A DNA stretch of 64,000 nucleotides from UBA5266 sp964610025 (lineage in GTDB: Bacteria > Bacteroidota > Bacteroidia > Bacteroidales > WCHB1-69): positions 1 through 64,000 of the forward strand of contig CAZSTX010000002.1 of assembly GCA_964610025.1 (NCBI GenBank), in the 5' to 3' direction. Positions 26,157 to 34,786 of this stretch are shown here, in pieces (the stretch's first letter is position 1; every line of letters begins with the position of its first letter). The position numbers were made by a program, and so were the translations under genes. The notes beneath the pieces were generated by a model. That model saw nothing but the letters and a program-made list of their open reading frames with translations. It ran no database searches and was not told the origin of the DNA.

Positions 26157-27317
26157 ATGAAAATAAAATCAATGCTAACTACAATGAAGATTACCTCTAA
26201 AATAACGATATTACATATTGTTTTATTATTGATTACTATTTCTATTCCTACGCAGATATTATCTGCACCTATAAAAGTAGTTGTTATTGATGCTGGCCAT
26301 GGCGGGCATGACCCCGGAGCTATAGGGAAATCAAACATTTATGAAAAAGATATTACTTTAAAAGTCGCTCTGAAACTTGGAAAATTGATAGAAGATAATT
26401 TTAAAGATATTAAAGTCATTTATACTCGCAAAACAGATGTTTTTGTAGAATTAAAAAGACGTACGCAAATAGCGAATGAAAATCATGCGGACCTTTTTAT
26501 ATCAATTCATTGTAATTCAGCAACTAATAGCACAAGCCATGGCTCTGAAACTTTTGTGATGAGTCCTGATAATAGCACTGCTAATTTAGCGGTAGCACAA
26601 AAAGAAAATGCTGCTATTTTATTAGAATCGAATTATAAAGAAAACTATGAAGGCTATGACCCTAATTCTACAGATGCATATATTATTTTTTCGTTATATC
26701 AAAATTCCTTTTTAAATCAAAGTGTTAAATTTGCTTCTAAAATTCAGTCGGAATTCAAAACAAATGCTAAATTAGAAGATAGAGGAGTTAAGCAAGCAGG
26801 ATTTTTAGTCCTTTGGCGTACAACTATGCCAAGTGTATTAGTTGAAATAGGATTTTTAAGCAATCCTAAAGAAGAAACTTTTTTAGCTTCCGATAAAGGA
26901 CAAAATGACATAGTCAATTCACTTTTTAAGGCTTTTGCACAATTAGTGAAAGAAAAAAATAATATAAGTATAGAAAACCCTATTGTATTTGAAAATAATG
27001 ACCAACTTCCTGAAAATAAAGAAAGCGAAATAAATCCAAGTTTACAAGAAAATGATATTATATTTTGTATTCAAATTTCTTGTTTAAGAGAAAATAAAAG
27101 TACAAATGACCCAATATTCAAAGGGTTGAAAAATATACGAATGTGGAAAAATGGGAACTACTATTGTTATACTGCTGGCGAAGAAACAAGCTATGAAGGT
27201 GCAAGTGCATTATTAGAAGAAATAAAAACGTTAGGGTTTCAAGACGCCTTTATACTAGCCTATAAAAATGGAGAAAAAATTTCAATAAATGAAGCAAAAA
27301 AATATCTAAAACAATAA
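26157..27317 (+). CDS. N-acetylmuramoyl-L-alanine amidase (AmiA/B/C family) with SPOR-like end
   Basis: Periplasmic zinc amidase that cuts the peptide from MurNAc during cell separation. A 386-residue protein with a signal peptide, then an Amidase_3 domain with zinc ligands His 48 (VIDAGHGGHDPG), Glu 63 (IYEKDITL) and His 118 (FISIHCNSA), and catalytic Glu 230 (PSVLVEIGFLSNP). The last 80 residues (IIFCIQISCLRE onward) look like a SPOR domain that would bind denuded glycan at the septum. It is first in the rightward unit with mlaD and recF, 4 bases before mlaD. Confidence 0.93.
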   Translation: MKIKSMLTTMKITSKITILHIVLLLITISIPTQILSAPIKVVVIDAGHGGHDPGAIGKSNIYEKDITLKVALKLGKLIEDNFKDIKVIYTRKTDVFVELKRRTQIANENHADLFISIHCNSATNSTSHGSETFVMSPDNSTANLAVAQKENAAILLESNYKENYEGYDPNSTDAYIIFSLYQNSFLNQSVKFASKIQSEFKTNAKLEDRGVKQAGFLVLWRTTMPSVLVEIGFLSNPKEETFLASDKGQNDIVNSLFKAFAQLVKEKNNISIENPIVFENNDQLPENKESEINPSLQENDIIFCIQISCLRENKSTNDPIFKGLKNIRMWKNGNYYCYTAGEETSYEGASALLEEIKTLGFQDAFILAYKNGEKISINEAKKYLKQ

Positions 27318-27321
27318 AATC

Positions 27322-28227
27322 GTGGCAAAAAAAATATTTAAAACACAGGAAATTAAAATAGCCGTACTATCTCTTGTCAGTTTATTTTTAATCGTTTGGG
27401 GAATTAATTTTTTAAAAGGGAAAAATATTTTTAAAAAACAATTTATTTACTATGGGGTTTTTGACCAAGCAGCTGGACTGCTGATGGCTAATTTGGTAAC
27501 TATTAATGGAGTAACTGTAGGAATTGTTGATGATATTGCCTTGTTTGGCGAAGCAAACGACAAAGTATTAATTACTTTTTTAGTTAATAAAAAAATAAAA
27601 ATTCCAACAAATTCTGAATTGCGTATTATTTCGCCTGGAATAGTTGGCGCTTTACAATTAGAATGTGTTTTAGGCGATGCCTCCACTTATTTTAATAATG
27701 GCGACACTATTATAGGTTATGTAAAACCAAATATGTTAGCAGGAATTGACCAAATAAAAAACAACTTAGATACCATTATCGAAGGCTTAAAAGATATAAT
27801 TCAAAATGGCAATATACAAAATTCTATATCACATATTAATGCTATTTCCAATCAAATAGATTCCTTTATGAGTGCTGGTAAAATAGACAATATTATTAAT
27901 GATATCCAACAATTTACTTCTACAATAAAACAAAATAGTACGGAAATTGATAGTATTATTAAAAACATTCATCAGTTTTCGGGGTCGCTTACAGAAACAG
28001 ATATTCCTAAGGTTTTAACCGATTTATCATCTCGATTAAAACAATTAGAATCTATTTTAGCCAATGTTGAAAAAGGAGAAGGAACAATAGGAAAATTAAA
28101 TAATAACGATTCTTTGTATCAAAATTTGAATAACACAATTGTTAATTTAGACGAACTACTAAAAGATATTAAGGCTAATCCCAAAAGATATATTAATGTT
28201 ACTGTTTTTGGAGGAAAGAAAAAATAA
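27322..28227 (+). CDS. mlaD: MlaD/MCE-domain lipid-transport protein
   Basis: Periplasmic lipid-binding subunit of an Mla transporter. A 301-residue protein starting at GTG 27322, with one N-terminal membrane anchor (IKIAVLSLVSLFLIVWGINF). An MCE domain (about 35-120) follows (VFDQAAGLLMANLVTINGVTVG, then ELRIISPGIVGALQLEC), and a long helical C-terminal part. Its likely ATPase and permease are the divergent mlaF and mlaE 4-5 kb away. The order anchor-MCE-coiled coil is that of MlaD proteins that form hexameric rings. Confidence 0.9.
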   Translation: MAKKIFKTQEIKIAVLSLVSLFLIVWGINFLKGKNIFKKQFIYYGVFDQAAGLLMANLVTINGVTVGIVDDIALFGEANDKVLITFLVNKKIKIPTNSELRIISPGIVGALQLECVLGDASTYFNNGDTIIGYVKPNMLAGIDQIKNNLDTIIEGLKDIIQNGNIQNSISHINAISNQIDSFMSAGKIDNIINDIQQFTSTIKQNSTEIDSIIKNIHQFSGSLTETDIPKVLTDLSSRLKQLESILANVEKGEGTIGKLNNNDSLYQNLNNTIVNLDELLKDIKANPKRYINVTVFGGKKK

Positions 28228-28229
28228 AG

Positions 28230-29321
28230 ATGTATTTAAAAACTATTCAATTAATTAATTTTAAAAACTATCGTGAAGCTAATTATGATTTTGTAGAAGG
28301 TCTAAATGGGGTAGTTGGATTGAATGGAGTTGGGAAAACCAATTTATTAGATGCTATTCATTATTTATCTATGTGTAAAAGCTATTTTAATAATTTAGAC
28401 CAATTAAATATTAATTTTTCCTCAGATTTTTTTGCTATTCATGGCACTTTTCAATCTAATGATATAGATGGATTTAACAAAGTAAGTTGCATCCAAAAAA
28501 GAGATTGTAAAAAAAAAATCAAACTTAATCAAAAAGAATACGCTCGCTTATCAGATCATATTGGATTATTTCCATCGGTAATGATTTCACCTTACGATAG
28601 TGATTACATTAATGGCGGAAGCGATTTGAGAAGAAAATATTTTGATAGTATTATTTCTCAATACGATAAAATTTATTTAGACAATCTTATACAATACAAT
28701 AAAGTGTTGTTACAACGAAATATATTATTAAAACATTTTGCAGAACATAGGTTGTATGATAAAGATGCAATCTCTATCTGGACAGATAAATTAATCATAT
28801 TAGGAAATGAAATTTATAAAAAACGAAAAACGTTTGTTAATGAGTTTATCCCTGTTTTTCATACTTATTTTAATAAAATTTCTTCAGAAAAAGAAGAAGT
28901 TACTATTACTTACGAAAGTATGCTGCACGAAAATGAATTAGAAAATTTGTTAAAAGACGCTGAAAAAAAAGATTTATTAGCACAATATACAACCGTAGGA
29001 ATACATAAAGATGATTTTTCTTTCATGCTTAATGGCTTTGCTGTAAAAAGATTTTGTTCACAAGGACAGCAAAAAACATTTCTAATTTCTTTAAAATTAG
29101 CTCATTATGAATATTTAAAACATGTTAAGAATATTAAACCATTATTATTACTTGACGATGTTTTTGACAAATTAGATGATTTACGTGTAGAAAAACTAAT
29201 GTTTTTAGTTTCTAAAAAAGAATTTGGACAAGTATTTATTACGCACGTACAAAAAGAAAATATAGAAAATTTATTTAAAACAACGAATATTAATTTTAAA
29301 ATTCACGAACTTAATCATTAA
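28230..29321 (+). CDS. recF: DNA replication and repair protein RecF
   Basis: SMC-like ATPase that loads RecA at single-strand gaps. A 363-residue protein with Walker A GLNGVGKTN (30-38), the family motif SMCKSYFN, the signature FCSQGQQKT and Walker B PLLLLDDVFDKLDD. It is not beside dnaA/dnaN as in many bacteria but 2 bases after mlaD, at the end of an envelope operon; gyrB follows 2.8 kb later after two unrelated genes. Confidence 0.95.
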   Translation: MYLKTIQLINFKNYREANYDFVEGLNGVVGLNGVGKTNLLDAIHYLSMCKSYFNNLDQLNINFSSDFFAIHGTFQSNDIDGFNKVSCIQKRDCKKKIKLNQKEYARLSDHIGLFPSVMISPYDSDYINGGSDLRRKYFDSIISQYDKIYLDNLIQYNKVLLQRNILLKHFAEHRLYDKDAISIWTDKLIILGNEIYKKRKTFVNEFIPVFHTYFNKISSEKEEVTITYESMLHENELENLLKDAEKKDLLAQYTTVGIHKDDFSFMLNGFAVKRFCSQGQQKTFLISLKLAHYEYLKHVKNIKPLLLLDDVFDKLDDLRVEKLMFLVSKKEFGQVFITHVQKENIENLFKTTNINFKIHELNH

Positions 29322-29376
29322 TTTTAAAATAGATTTATCATTTAACAAAAAAAATGTAGAGTATTATTTTTTTTTA

Positions 29377-29384
29377 TACCTTTG
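29377..29384 (+). promoter_or_regulatory. -7 promoter box of the Omp28-like gene
   Basis: TACCTTTG, an exact TAnnTTTG match, 42 bases before the ATG at 29426. No clear -33 TTG at 17-23 bases. Confidence 0.5.
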
Positions 29385-29425
29385 TCAATATTTATTATTA
29401 ACTTTAAATAAAAAAAAACATCAAC

Positions 29426-31615
29426 ATGAAAAAGATATTATCATTTTGTTTATCAGTATTTTTCTTATTAAATACTATTTATTCTCAATCATTCGATATA
29501 GTCGAAAAAAGAGTAGAAAAAACTCCTATTCAGAAAGAATTAGTTCAAAAATCAGCCCAAACATGGGAAGTGCAATTTGCAGATACATTAAATCCTGGTG
29601 CTAGTACTCCTATAGGTATAGTAAGTGATGGGACGTTTTTGTATTCAGGTAATGCAAATAAAAATATGATTTTTAAAATTAGTTTTGAATCTGAATTGTT
29701 AGATTCTATTGCCATTGCAGGAATGCCTGGAAAATCTCCAGCAACTGGAGCGTTTATGATAGGATTAGCATACGATGGCACCTATTTATATATGACTAAT
29801 GGAAACGACACCATTTATCAAATAGATTTAGTAGAAGACAGTGTTGTCGGGAAAATACCTCTTCCTACCAATACTATCCCATTGGGAATTACTTATGCTT
29901 CTGATGCAGACAATGGTAATGGCGGTTTTTGGTTGTCTATGGGAACTGATTATGGAGTAAAACTGGCTTCTCTTACTGGAGATATTTTAGATTCAATAAA
30001 ATGGAATGATTTAAATTATGAACCAGAATACGATATTATTTGGGCACTCGCTTATGATAATATCTCTGCTGATGGACCTCTTTTATATGCATTAGAAAGA
30101 GGACCTCAAACTATTCTTTGTATTAATCCTGCTGATAAATCTATTTATTTTCCTATTCATAACGTAGGAGACGATATCCCAGATTGGGAAGATTATTATG
30201 CTTATGGTATTTATGTGCAAAATGGTGTTGTAGGAGCTACAAATACCTTGGGAGTTTTCTTTATGTCAGGATTTCATATCGGATATGATATGGCAGGATT
30301 ACAACTTCCCGCTATTGGATTAGAAATTATAAATAGTTATACCAAACCTTGGCTAAAAGTAAATGAAACAGGAAATATTTCGGTTAATGTATATCGTTCA
30401 GGAAGTGCTGCAATTACATCTTATGATTACAACTACAGTATTGATGATGTTGTATATACTGAAAATGTTTCAGATGCTAATATCGCTTTAGTTTATCCTT
30501 TTACTACTTTATTACATCCAACTACTTTTACTCCTACAGAAGAAGGAGAATACGATTTGAAAATATGGTTCTCAAATATCAATGGGAATGCTTCTGTTAC
30601 ATCAGACACATTTAATATGAAAATAATTGCTTATCAAAAAGTAGTACAAAGAACTGTTTTACACGAAGTGTTTTCAAGTTCAACTTGCGCCCCTTGTGTA
30701 AGTGCAAATATAAAATTAAAATCTATTTTTGAGAAAAATGCTGATAAATTTACTTGTGTAAAATATCAAATGAGTTGGCCTGGGTCAGGCGATCCTTACT
30801 TTACATTAGAGGGAGATGTTCGTAAAGCATATTATAACGTTTCCGCTGTTCCTTATTTAGCTACTGATGGAGAGTATTATAATGGAGCACCTAATGTTTA
30901 TTCTAATGAATTATTACTTTTTGAATATTTACAGCCATCATTTGTTGATATGGAGGCCACATTTATTTATGATGGCAACCATAAATACAATACTACATTA
31001 ACTATCAATCCATTAAAAACTTTTACGGGAAATAAAAAACTTTTTGTAGCTCTTGTCGAATCGATTACTCGTATGAATATGAAAACAAATGGAGAAAGAG
31101 AATTTTTCTATGTATTTAAAAAATTTATGACCAGCGATAAAGGAGATAATATTTCATTACAAGAAGACCAAGAAGTAAAAGTCGATTTAGCATTTCATTT
31201 TAAAGGAAATTATCGCTTGCCAATAAATGCAGGAAGAGCAATAGATAATGCTATCGAACATTCTGTTGAAAATTTTAATAATATTATGTTAGTGTATTGG
31301 ATACAAGATTACGACACTAAAGAAGTTTTGCAATCGGGCAAGGTTGATAAAGCAGTATTGGGAATTGAAGATATGCAAAGTGGCAAAGGAAATATAAAAG
31401 TATATCCTAATCCTGCTGAAGATATGCTTAATATTCAATCTGAAATAGTATTTTCAAATATAAAAATTCTCAATGTTTTTGGGCAGGTTATTTATAATAT
31501 TGCTGTTAATACAAACGAATATAGACTACAAACCTCAGGTTTAGCTGCCGGATTGTATATTTTACAGTTGCAAACAGAAAATGGAGTAGAAACGAAGAAA
31601 ATAAGTATAAAATAA
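29426..31615 (+). CDS. Omp28-like thioredoxin-fold protein with T9SS sorting domain
   Basis: A 729-residue secreted protein. Signal peptide (MKKILSFCLSVFFLLNTIYS), then a beta-propeller-like region with repeated glycine-rich strands (about 50-300), an Ig-like segment (about 305-400), and an Omp28/thioredoxin-like domain (about 410-640). The last holds the redox-type motif SSSTCAPCVSANIK (Cys 421 and 424) and the partner region AVPYLATDGEYY. The end is a classic T9SS domain (VYPNPAEDMLNIQS, then GLAAGLYILQLQT), so it is exported through the outer membrane. It is a single gene between its own promoter and terminator. Role unknown; the CxxC suggests disulfide chemistry or structural use. Confidence 0.88.
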   Translation: MKKILSFCLSVFFLLNTIYSQSFDIVEKRVEKTPIQKELVQKSAQTWEVQFADTLNPGASTPIGIVSDGTFLYSGNANKNMIFKISFESELLDSIAIAGMPGKSPATGAFMIGLAYDGTYLYMTNGNDTIYQIDLVEDSVVGKIPLPTNTIPLGITYASDADNGNGGFWLSMGTDYGVKLASLTGDILDSIKWNDLNYEPEYDIIWALAYDNISADGPLLYALERGPQTILCINPADKSIYFPIHNVGDDIPDWEDYYAYGIYVQNGVVGATNTLGVFFMSGFHIGYDMAGLQLPAIGLEIINSYTKPWLKVNETGNISVNVYRSGSAAITSYDYNYSIDDVVYTENVSDANIALVYPFTTLLHPTTFTPTEEGEYDLKIWFSNINGNASVTSDTFNMKIIAYQKVVQRTVLHEVFSSSTCAPCVSANIKLKSIFEKNADKFTCVKYQMSWPGSGDPYFTLEGDVRKAYYNVSAVPYLATDGEYYNGAPNVYSNELLLFEYLQPSFVDMEATFIYDGNHKYNTTLTINPLKTFTGNKKLFVALVESITRMNMKTNGEREFFYVFKKFMTSDKGDNISLQEDQEVKVDLAFHFKGNYRLPINAGRAIDNAIEHSVENFNNIMLVYWIQDYDTKEVLQSGKVDKAVLGIEDMQSGKGNIKVYPNPAEDMLNIQSEIVFSNIKILNVFGQVIYNIAVNTNEYRLQTSGLAAGLYILQLQTENGVETKKISIK

Positions 31616-31622
31616 TATCTGT

Positions 31623-31653
31623 AAAGCTGTCTCAAAAAGGCAGCTTTTTTTTT
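31623..31653 (+). terminator. Intrinsic terminator after the Omp28-like gene
   Basis: AAAGCTGTCT pairs with AGGCAGCTTT (10 bp, one G-U) around a short A-rich loop, followed by a run of T. It lies just after the stop at 31615 and before the end of the converging folB gene. Confidence 0.85.
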
Positions 31654-31657
31654 ACTT

Positions 31658-32023
31658 CTATTTTTTTATATCATTACTATTTAAAGTAATGCTTACAGCT
31701 TCAATTTTACCTCCCATTGGAGGATTAAGTTTACGTATTTTCACTTCTATCGATTTGATTTGAGGAAATTGTTTTTGAATTTTCTTAATGATTCGGTAGG
31801 CTATATTTTCTAATAATAAGGAAGTTTTTTTGAGTTCTTGTTGTATTAATAAATAGACTGTTTGGTAATTGATAGTTTTGGTTAAATCATCTTCTTTTGC
31901 AGCAGTCAATATATCACATTCTAAACAACAATCTACAGTAAAATTAGTCCCTATTCTACGCTCTTCTTCATAGCACCCGTGATGTGCATAAAAATACATA
32001 TTTTCTATTTCAATTTTTGCCAT
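31658..32023 (-). CDS. folB: Dihydroneopterin aldolase
   Basis: Folate pathway enzyme that cleaves 7,8-dihydroneopterin. With the ATG at 32023 (MAKIEIENMYFYAHHGCYEE) the protein has 121 residues, the normal length. Family signs: YAHHGCYEEERRIG (start of the tunnel fold), INYQTVYLLI and the late basic VKIRKLNPP. A longer frame reaches a TTG at 32068, upstream of the promoter box, so I reject it. It stands alone between convergent and divergent neighbours. Confidence 0.93.
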   Translation of the reverse strand: MAKIEIENMYFYAHHGCYEEERRIGTNFTVDCCLECDILTAAKEDDLTKTINYQTVYLLIQQELKKTSLLLENIAYRIIKKIQKQFPQIKSIEVKIRKLNPPMGGKIEAVSITLNSNDIKK

Positions 32024-32046
32024 AATCTTTCTTTTTTTTATGCCTG

Positions 32047-32054
32047 CAAAAGTA
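32047..32054 (-). promoter_or_regulatory. -7 promoter box of folB
   Basis: TACTTTTG on the minus strand, 23 bases before the folB ATG; an exact match. CAAA/TTTG upstream is only 11 bases away, too close for a standard -33 element. Confidence 0.5.
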
Positions 32055-32094
32055 CATTTTTTAGTCAAATAAAAAGAAAAAAACTATATTTTTA

Positions 32095-32125
32095 TTGTTT
32101 TATATCATAATTTTACGTATCTTTG
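32095..32125 (+). promoter_or_regulatory. gyrB promoter (-33 TTG and -7 TATCTTTG)
   Basis: TTG at 32095-32097, 20 bases, then TATCTTTG at 32118-32125: a full Bacteroidota promoter with standard spacing, 27 bases before the gyrB ATG. Confidence 0.75.
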
Positions 32126-32152
32126 CCATAGATCGTGATAATTATTAAATAA

Positions 32153-34126
32153 ATGAATATGAGTGATTTAATCTTAGAAAAAGAAAAAAATTATACCGCC
32201 GACAACATACAAGTATTAGAAGGTTTAGAAGCTGTTCGTAAACGTCCAGCTATGTATATAGGAGACATAGGAGAGCGAGGACTTCACCATTTAGTTTATG
32301 AAGTGGTCGATAATTCTATTGACGAAGCTCTTGCAGGTTATTGCGATAAAATAGATGTAATAATTCATCAAAATAATTCCATATCGGTTCAAGACAATGG
32401 ACGAGGTATTCCGACTGATTTACATGAAAAGGAGAACAGATCGGCATTAGAAGTTGTATTAACTGTGCTACATGCTGGCGGAAAATTTGATAAAGGCTCG
32501 TATAAAGTATCAGGAGGGCTGCATGGGATAGGAATTTCATGTGTCAATGCTTTAGCTAAACAATTAAAAGTTGAAGTGTTTCGTGAAGGGAAGCATTTTA
32601 AACAAGAATACGAAATAGGAGTGCCTTTATATCCTGTTAAAGAAGTAGGAACAACTGATAAACGAGGCACTTATATATGGTTTTTGCCCGATTATAGTAT
32701 TTTTGCTGCACAAGAATATAGATTTGAAACACTAGCTGCCCGTTTGCGAGAATTAGCATTTTTAAATAAAGGAATTACATTGACAATTATCGATGAACGA
32801 GTGAAAGATATTAATAATAATTACTTAACACAAAGTTTTTATTCAGAGAAAGGATTAATAGATTTTATTAATTATTTAGATGGAAATAGAGAAAAGTTAA
32901 TGGAAAATCCTATTTATATGGAAGGAGAAAAGGCAGGAGTTCCTATCGAAGTAGTGATGCAGTACAATACAGCTTATTCTGAAAACTTGCATTCTTATGT
33001 CAATAATATCAACACCCATGAAGGAGGAACTCACTTAACAGGATTTAGAAGAGGATTAACTCGCACCTTAAAAAAATATGCAGATGACCAAAAATTATTA
33101 GAAAAACTTGAAAAACAAAAGATAGAAATTAGTGGCGATGATTTTAGAGAAGGGCTAACAGCAATTATATCGGTAAAAGTAGCAGAACCCCAATTTGAAG
33201 GACAAACTAAAACTAAATTAGGAAATGGTGAGATAGAAGGAGTTGTTAGTCAGATTGTAAGCGAAATGCTTTCTTATTATTTAGAAGAACATCCCAAAGA
33301 AGCACGCTATATAGTAGATAAAGTAATTTTAGCAGCTACAGCACGACATGCTGCACGTAAAGCACGCGACCTTGTTCAACGAAAAAATATATTATCAGGT
33401 TCAGGGTTACCTGGTAAACTCTCTGATTGTTCGGATAAAGACCCTGCAAAATGTGAACTTTTTATTGTGGAGGGCGATTCGGCAGGTGGAACTGCAAAAC
33501 AAGGACGGGATAATCGTACACAAGCCATACTTCCTTTACGTGGAAAAATATTGAATGTTGAAAAAGCAATGCAACACCGTATATTCGATAATGAAGAAAT
33601 TAAAAATATTTATACAGCATTAGGTGTTACTATTGGCACTGAAGAAGATTCAAAAGCATTGAATTTGGCGAAATTAAGATACCATAAAATAGTCATTATG
33701 ACCGATGCCGATATTGATGGAAGTCATATTGCGACCTTACTTTTAACTTTCTTTTTCCGCTATATGAAAGAACTTATCGAACAAGGTTATGTTTATATTG
33801 CAACACCGCCTTTGTATTTAGTAAAAAGAGGAAAAGAAGAACAATATTGTTGGAGTGATGAAGAAAGAGATGCAATTGTGAAAAATTATCAGGAAGAAGG
33901 AAAAGATAAAGGAATTATAATACAACGTTATAAAGGACTTGGAGAGATGAATTATGACCAATTGTGGCAAACAACAATGAACCCTGAATTTAGAACACTT
34001 AGGCAAGTTACTATAGAAAATGCTATTGAAGCAGATTATGTTTTTTCGATGCTTATGGGTGATGAAGTTCCGCCACGTAGAGAATTTATCGAGAAAAATG
34101 CTCGTTATGCTAACATTGACGCATAA
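32153..34126 (+). CDS. gyrB: DNA gyrase subunit B
   Basis: ATPase subunit of gyrase, which introduces negative supercoils. A 657-residue protein with the GHKL ATPase domain (EVVDNSIDEALAG, catalytic Glu 50; QDNGRGIPTD; GGLHGIGISCVNAL) and the transducer domain. The TOPRIM domain has EGDSAGGTAKQGRDN and MTDADIDGSHI. The C-terminus ends in IEKNARYANIDA, the gyrase form rather than ParE. Start at ATG 32153 (MNMSDL) or 32159. It is a single-gene unit with a strong promoter; gyrA is not in the window. Confidence 0.97.
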   Translation: MNMSDLILEKEKNYTADNIQVLEGLEAVRKRPAMYIGDIGERGLHHLVYEVVDNSIDEALAGYCDKIDVIIHQNNSISVQDNGRGIPTDLHEKENRSALEVVLTVLHAGGKFDKGSYKVSGGLHGIGISCVNALAKQLKVEVFREGKHFKQEYEIGVPLYPVKEVGTTDKRGTYIWFLPDYSIFAAQEYRFETLAARLRELAFLNKGITLTIIDERVKDINNNYLTQSFYSEKGLIDFINYLDGNREKLMENPIYMEGEKAGVPIEVVMQYNTAYSENLHSYVNNINTHEGGTHLTGFRRGLTRTLKKYADDQKLLEKLEKQKIEISGDDFREGLTAIISVKVAEPQFEGQTKTKLGNGEIEGVVSQIVSEMLSYYLEEHPKEARYIVDKVILAATARHAARKARDLVQRKNILSGSGLPGKLSDCSDKDPAKCELFIVEGDSAGGTAKQGRDNRTQAILPLRGKILNVEKAMQHRIFDNEEIKNIYTALGVTIGTEEDSKALNLAKLRYHKIVIMTDADIDGSHIATLLLTFFFRYMKELIEQGYVYIATPPLYLVKRGKEEQYCWSDEERDAIVKNYQEEGKDKGIIIQRYKGLGEMNYDQLWQTTMNPEFRTLRQVTIENAIEADYVFSMLMGDEVPPRREFIEKNARYANIDA

Positions 34127-34148
34127 CAAAAGAATAGTTTTATACTAT

Positions 34149-34778
34149 TTAATAAGTATATACCAACATATAATCATCTATTTCTTTATAAAATAAATGA
34201 TGGTTACGAATAAAATCATTGATTTTTATAGATATTAAAGAAAATTGTTCCTTGTCATAAAAATTGAATGCCTCTAAACATAGATGCTCATTAAATAGTG
34301 GTTGTTTATCGGAATACATCTTATAAATACATTCTTTAGCTCCCCAATACACATGCAACAGTTTGGTATCTTGCAAATTGATGGTGTTAAATTCTGAGAA
34401 AGTTAAAAATCGAGATGCTAATGTTGGCATACGTTCTGAAATTTTTTCAATATCAATGCCTATTGGTTGGTTGGGAGAGATAAAAACTGCAGCATATTTA
34501 CCAGAATGAGAAACAGAAATATGTGTATTGCTATTTTCTATAAAAGGCTTCCCTTGTGAGTTATACACAATAGAAACATCTTGTTCGAGAAGGTGTTTTA
34601 ATAAAATACGATATGCTAAACCTTGCTTACGCTTTTTTTCGGTTTTTATACTGTTAAAATAGAATGTATCTATAGCCGATGGGTGGTATAATTTCAATAA
34701 AGTATTTTCATCTTCATTAATTTCCCATATACCCCATTTGCCAACTCCTTGAATATTTTCGATAAAACTAATAGGCAT
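34149..34778 (-). CDS. 4'-phosphopantetheinyl transferase, Sfp type
   Basis: Transfers the phosphopantetheine arm of CoA to carrier proteins. A 209-residue protein with two-domain Sfp architecture: HISVSHSGKYAAVF, the metal site PIGIDIEKISERM, and WGAKECIYKMY (the conserved W-x-x-KE-x-x-x-K). It lies 8 bases after metG and probably uses its promoter. No PKS or NRPS cluster is nearby, so it may activate the fatty-acid carrier protein or one elsewhere. Confidence 0.9.
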   Translation of the reverse strand: MPISFIENIQGVGKWGIWEINEDENTLLKLYHPSAIDTFYFNSIKTEKKRKQGLAYRILLKHLLEQDVSIVYNSQGKPFIENSNTHISVSHSGKYAAVFISPNQPIGIDIEKISERMPTLASRFLTFSEFNTINLQDTKLLHVYWGAKECIYKMYSDKQPLFNEHLCLEAFNFYDKEQFSLISIKINDFIRNHHLFYKEIDDYMLVYTY

Positions 34779-34786
34779 AATCGTTG

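Noticed and set aside
28230..34126. recF and gyrB as a replication-origin cluster
   Set aside because: They are 2.8 kb apart, separated by an Omp28-like gene and a convergent folB, each with its own promoter; recF belongs to the amidase-mlaD unit.
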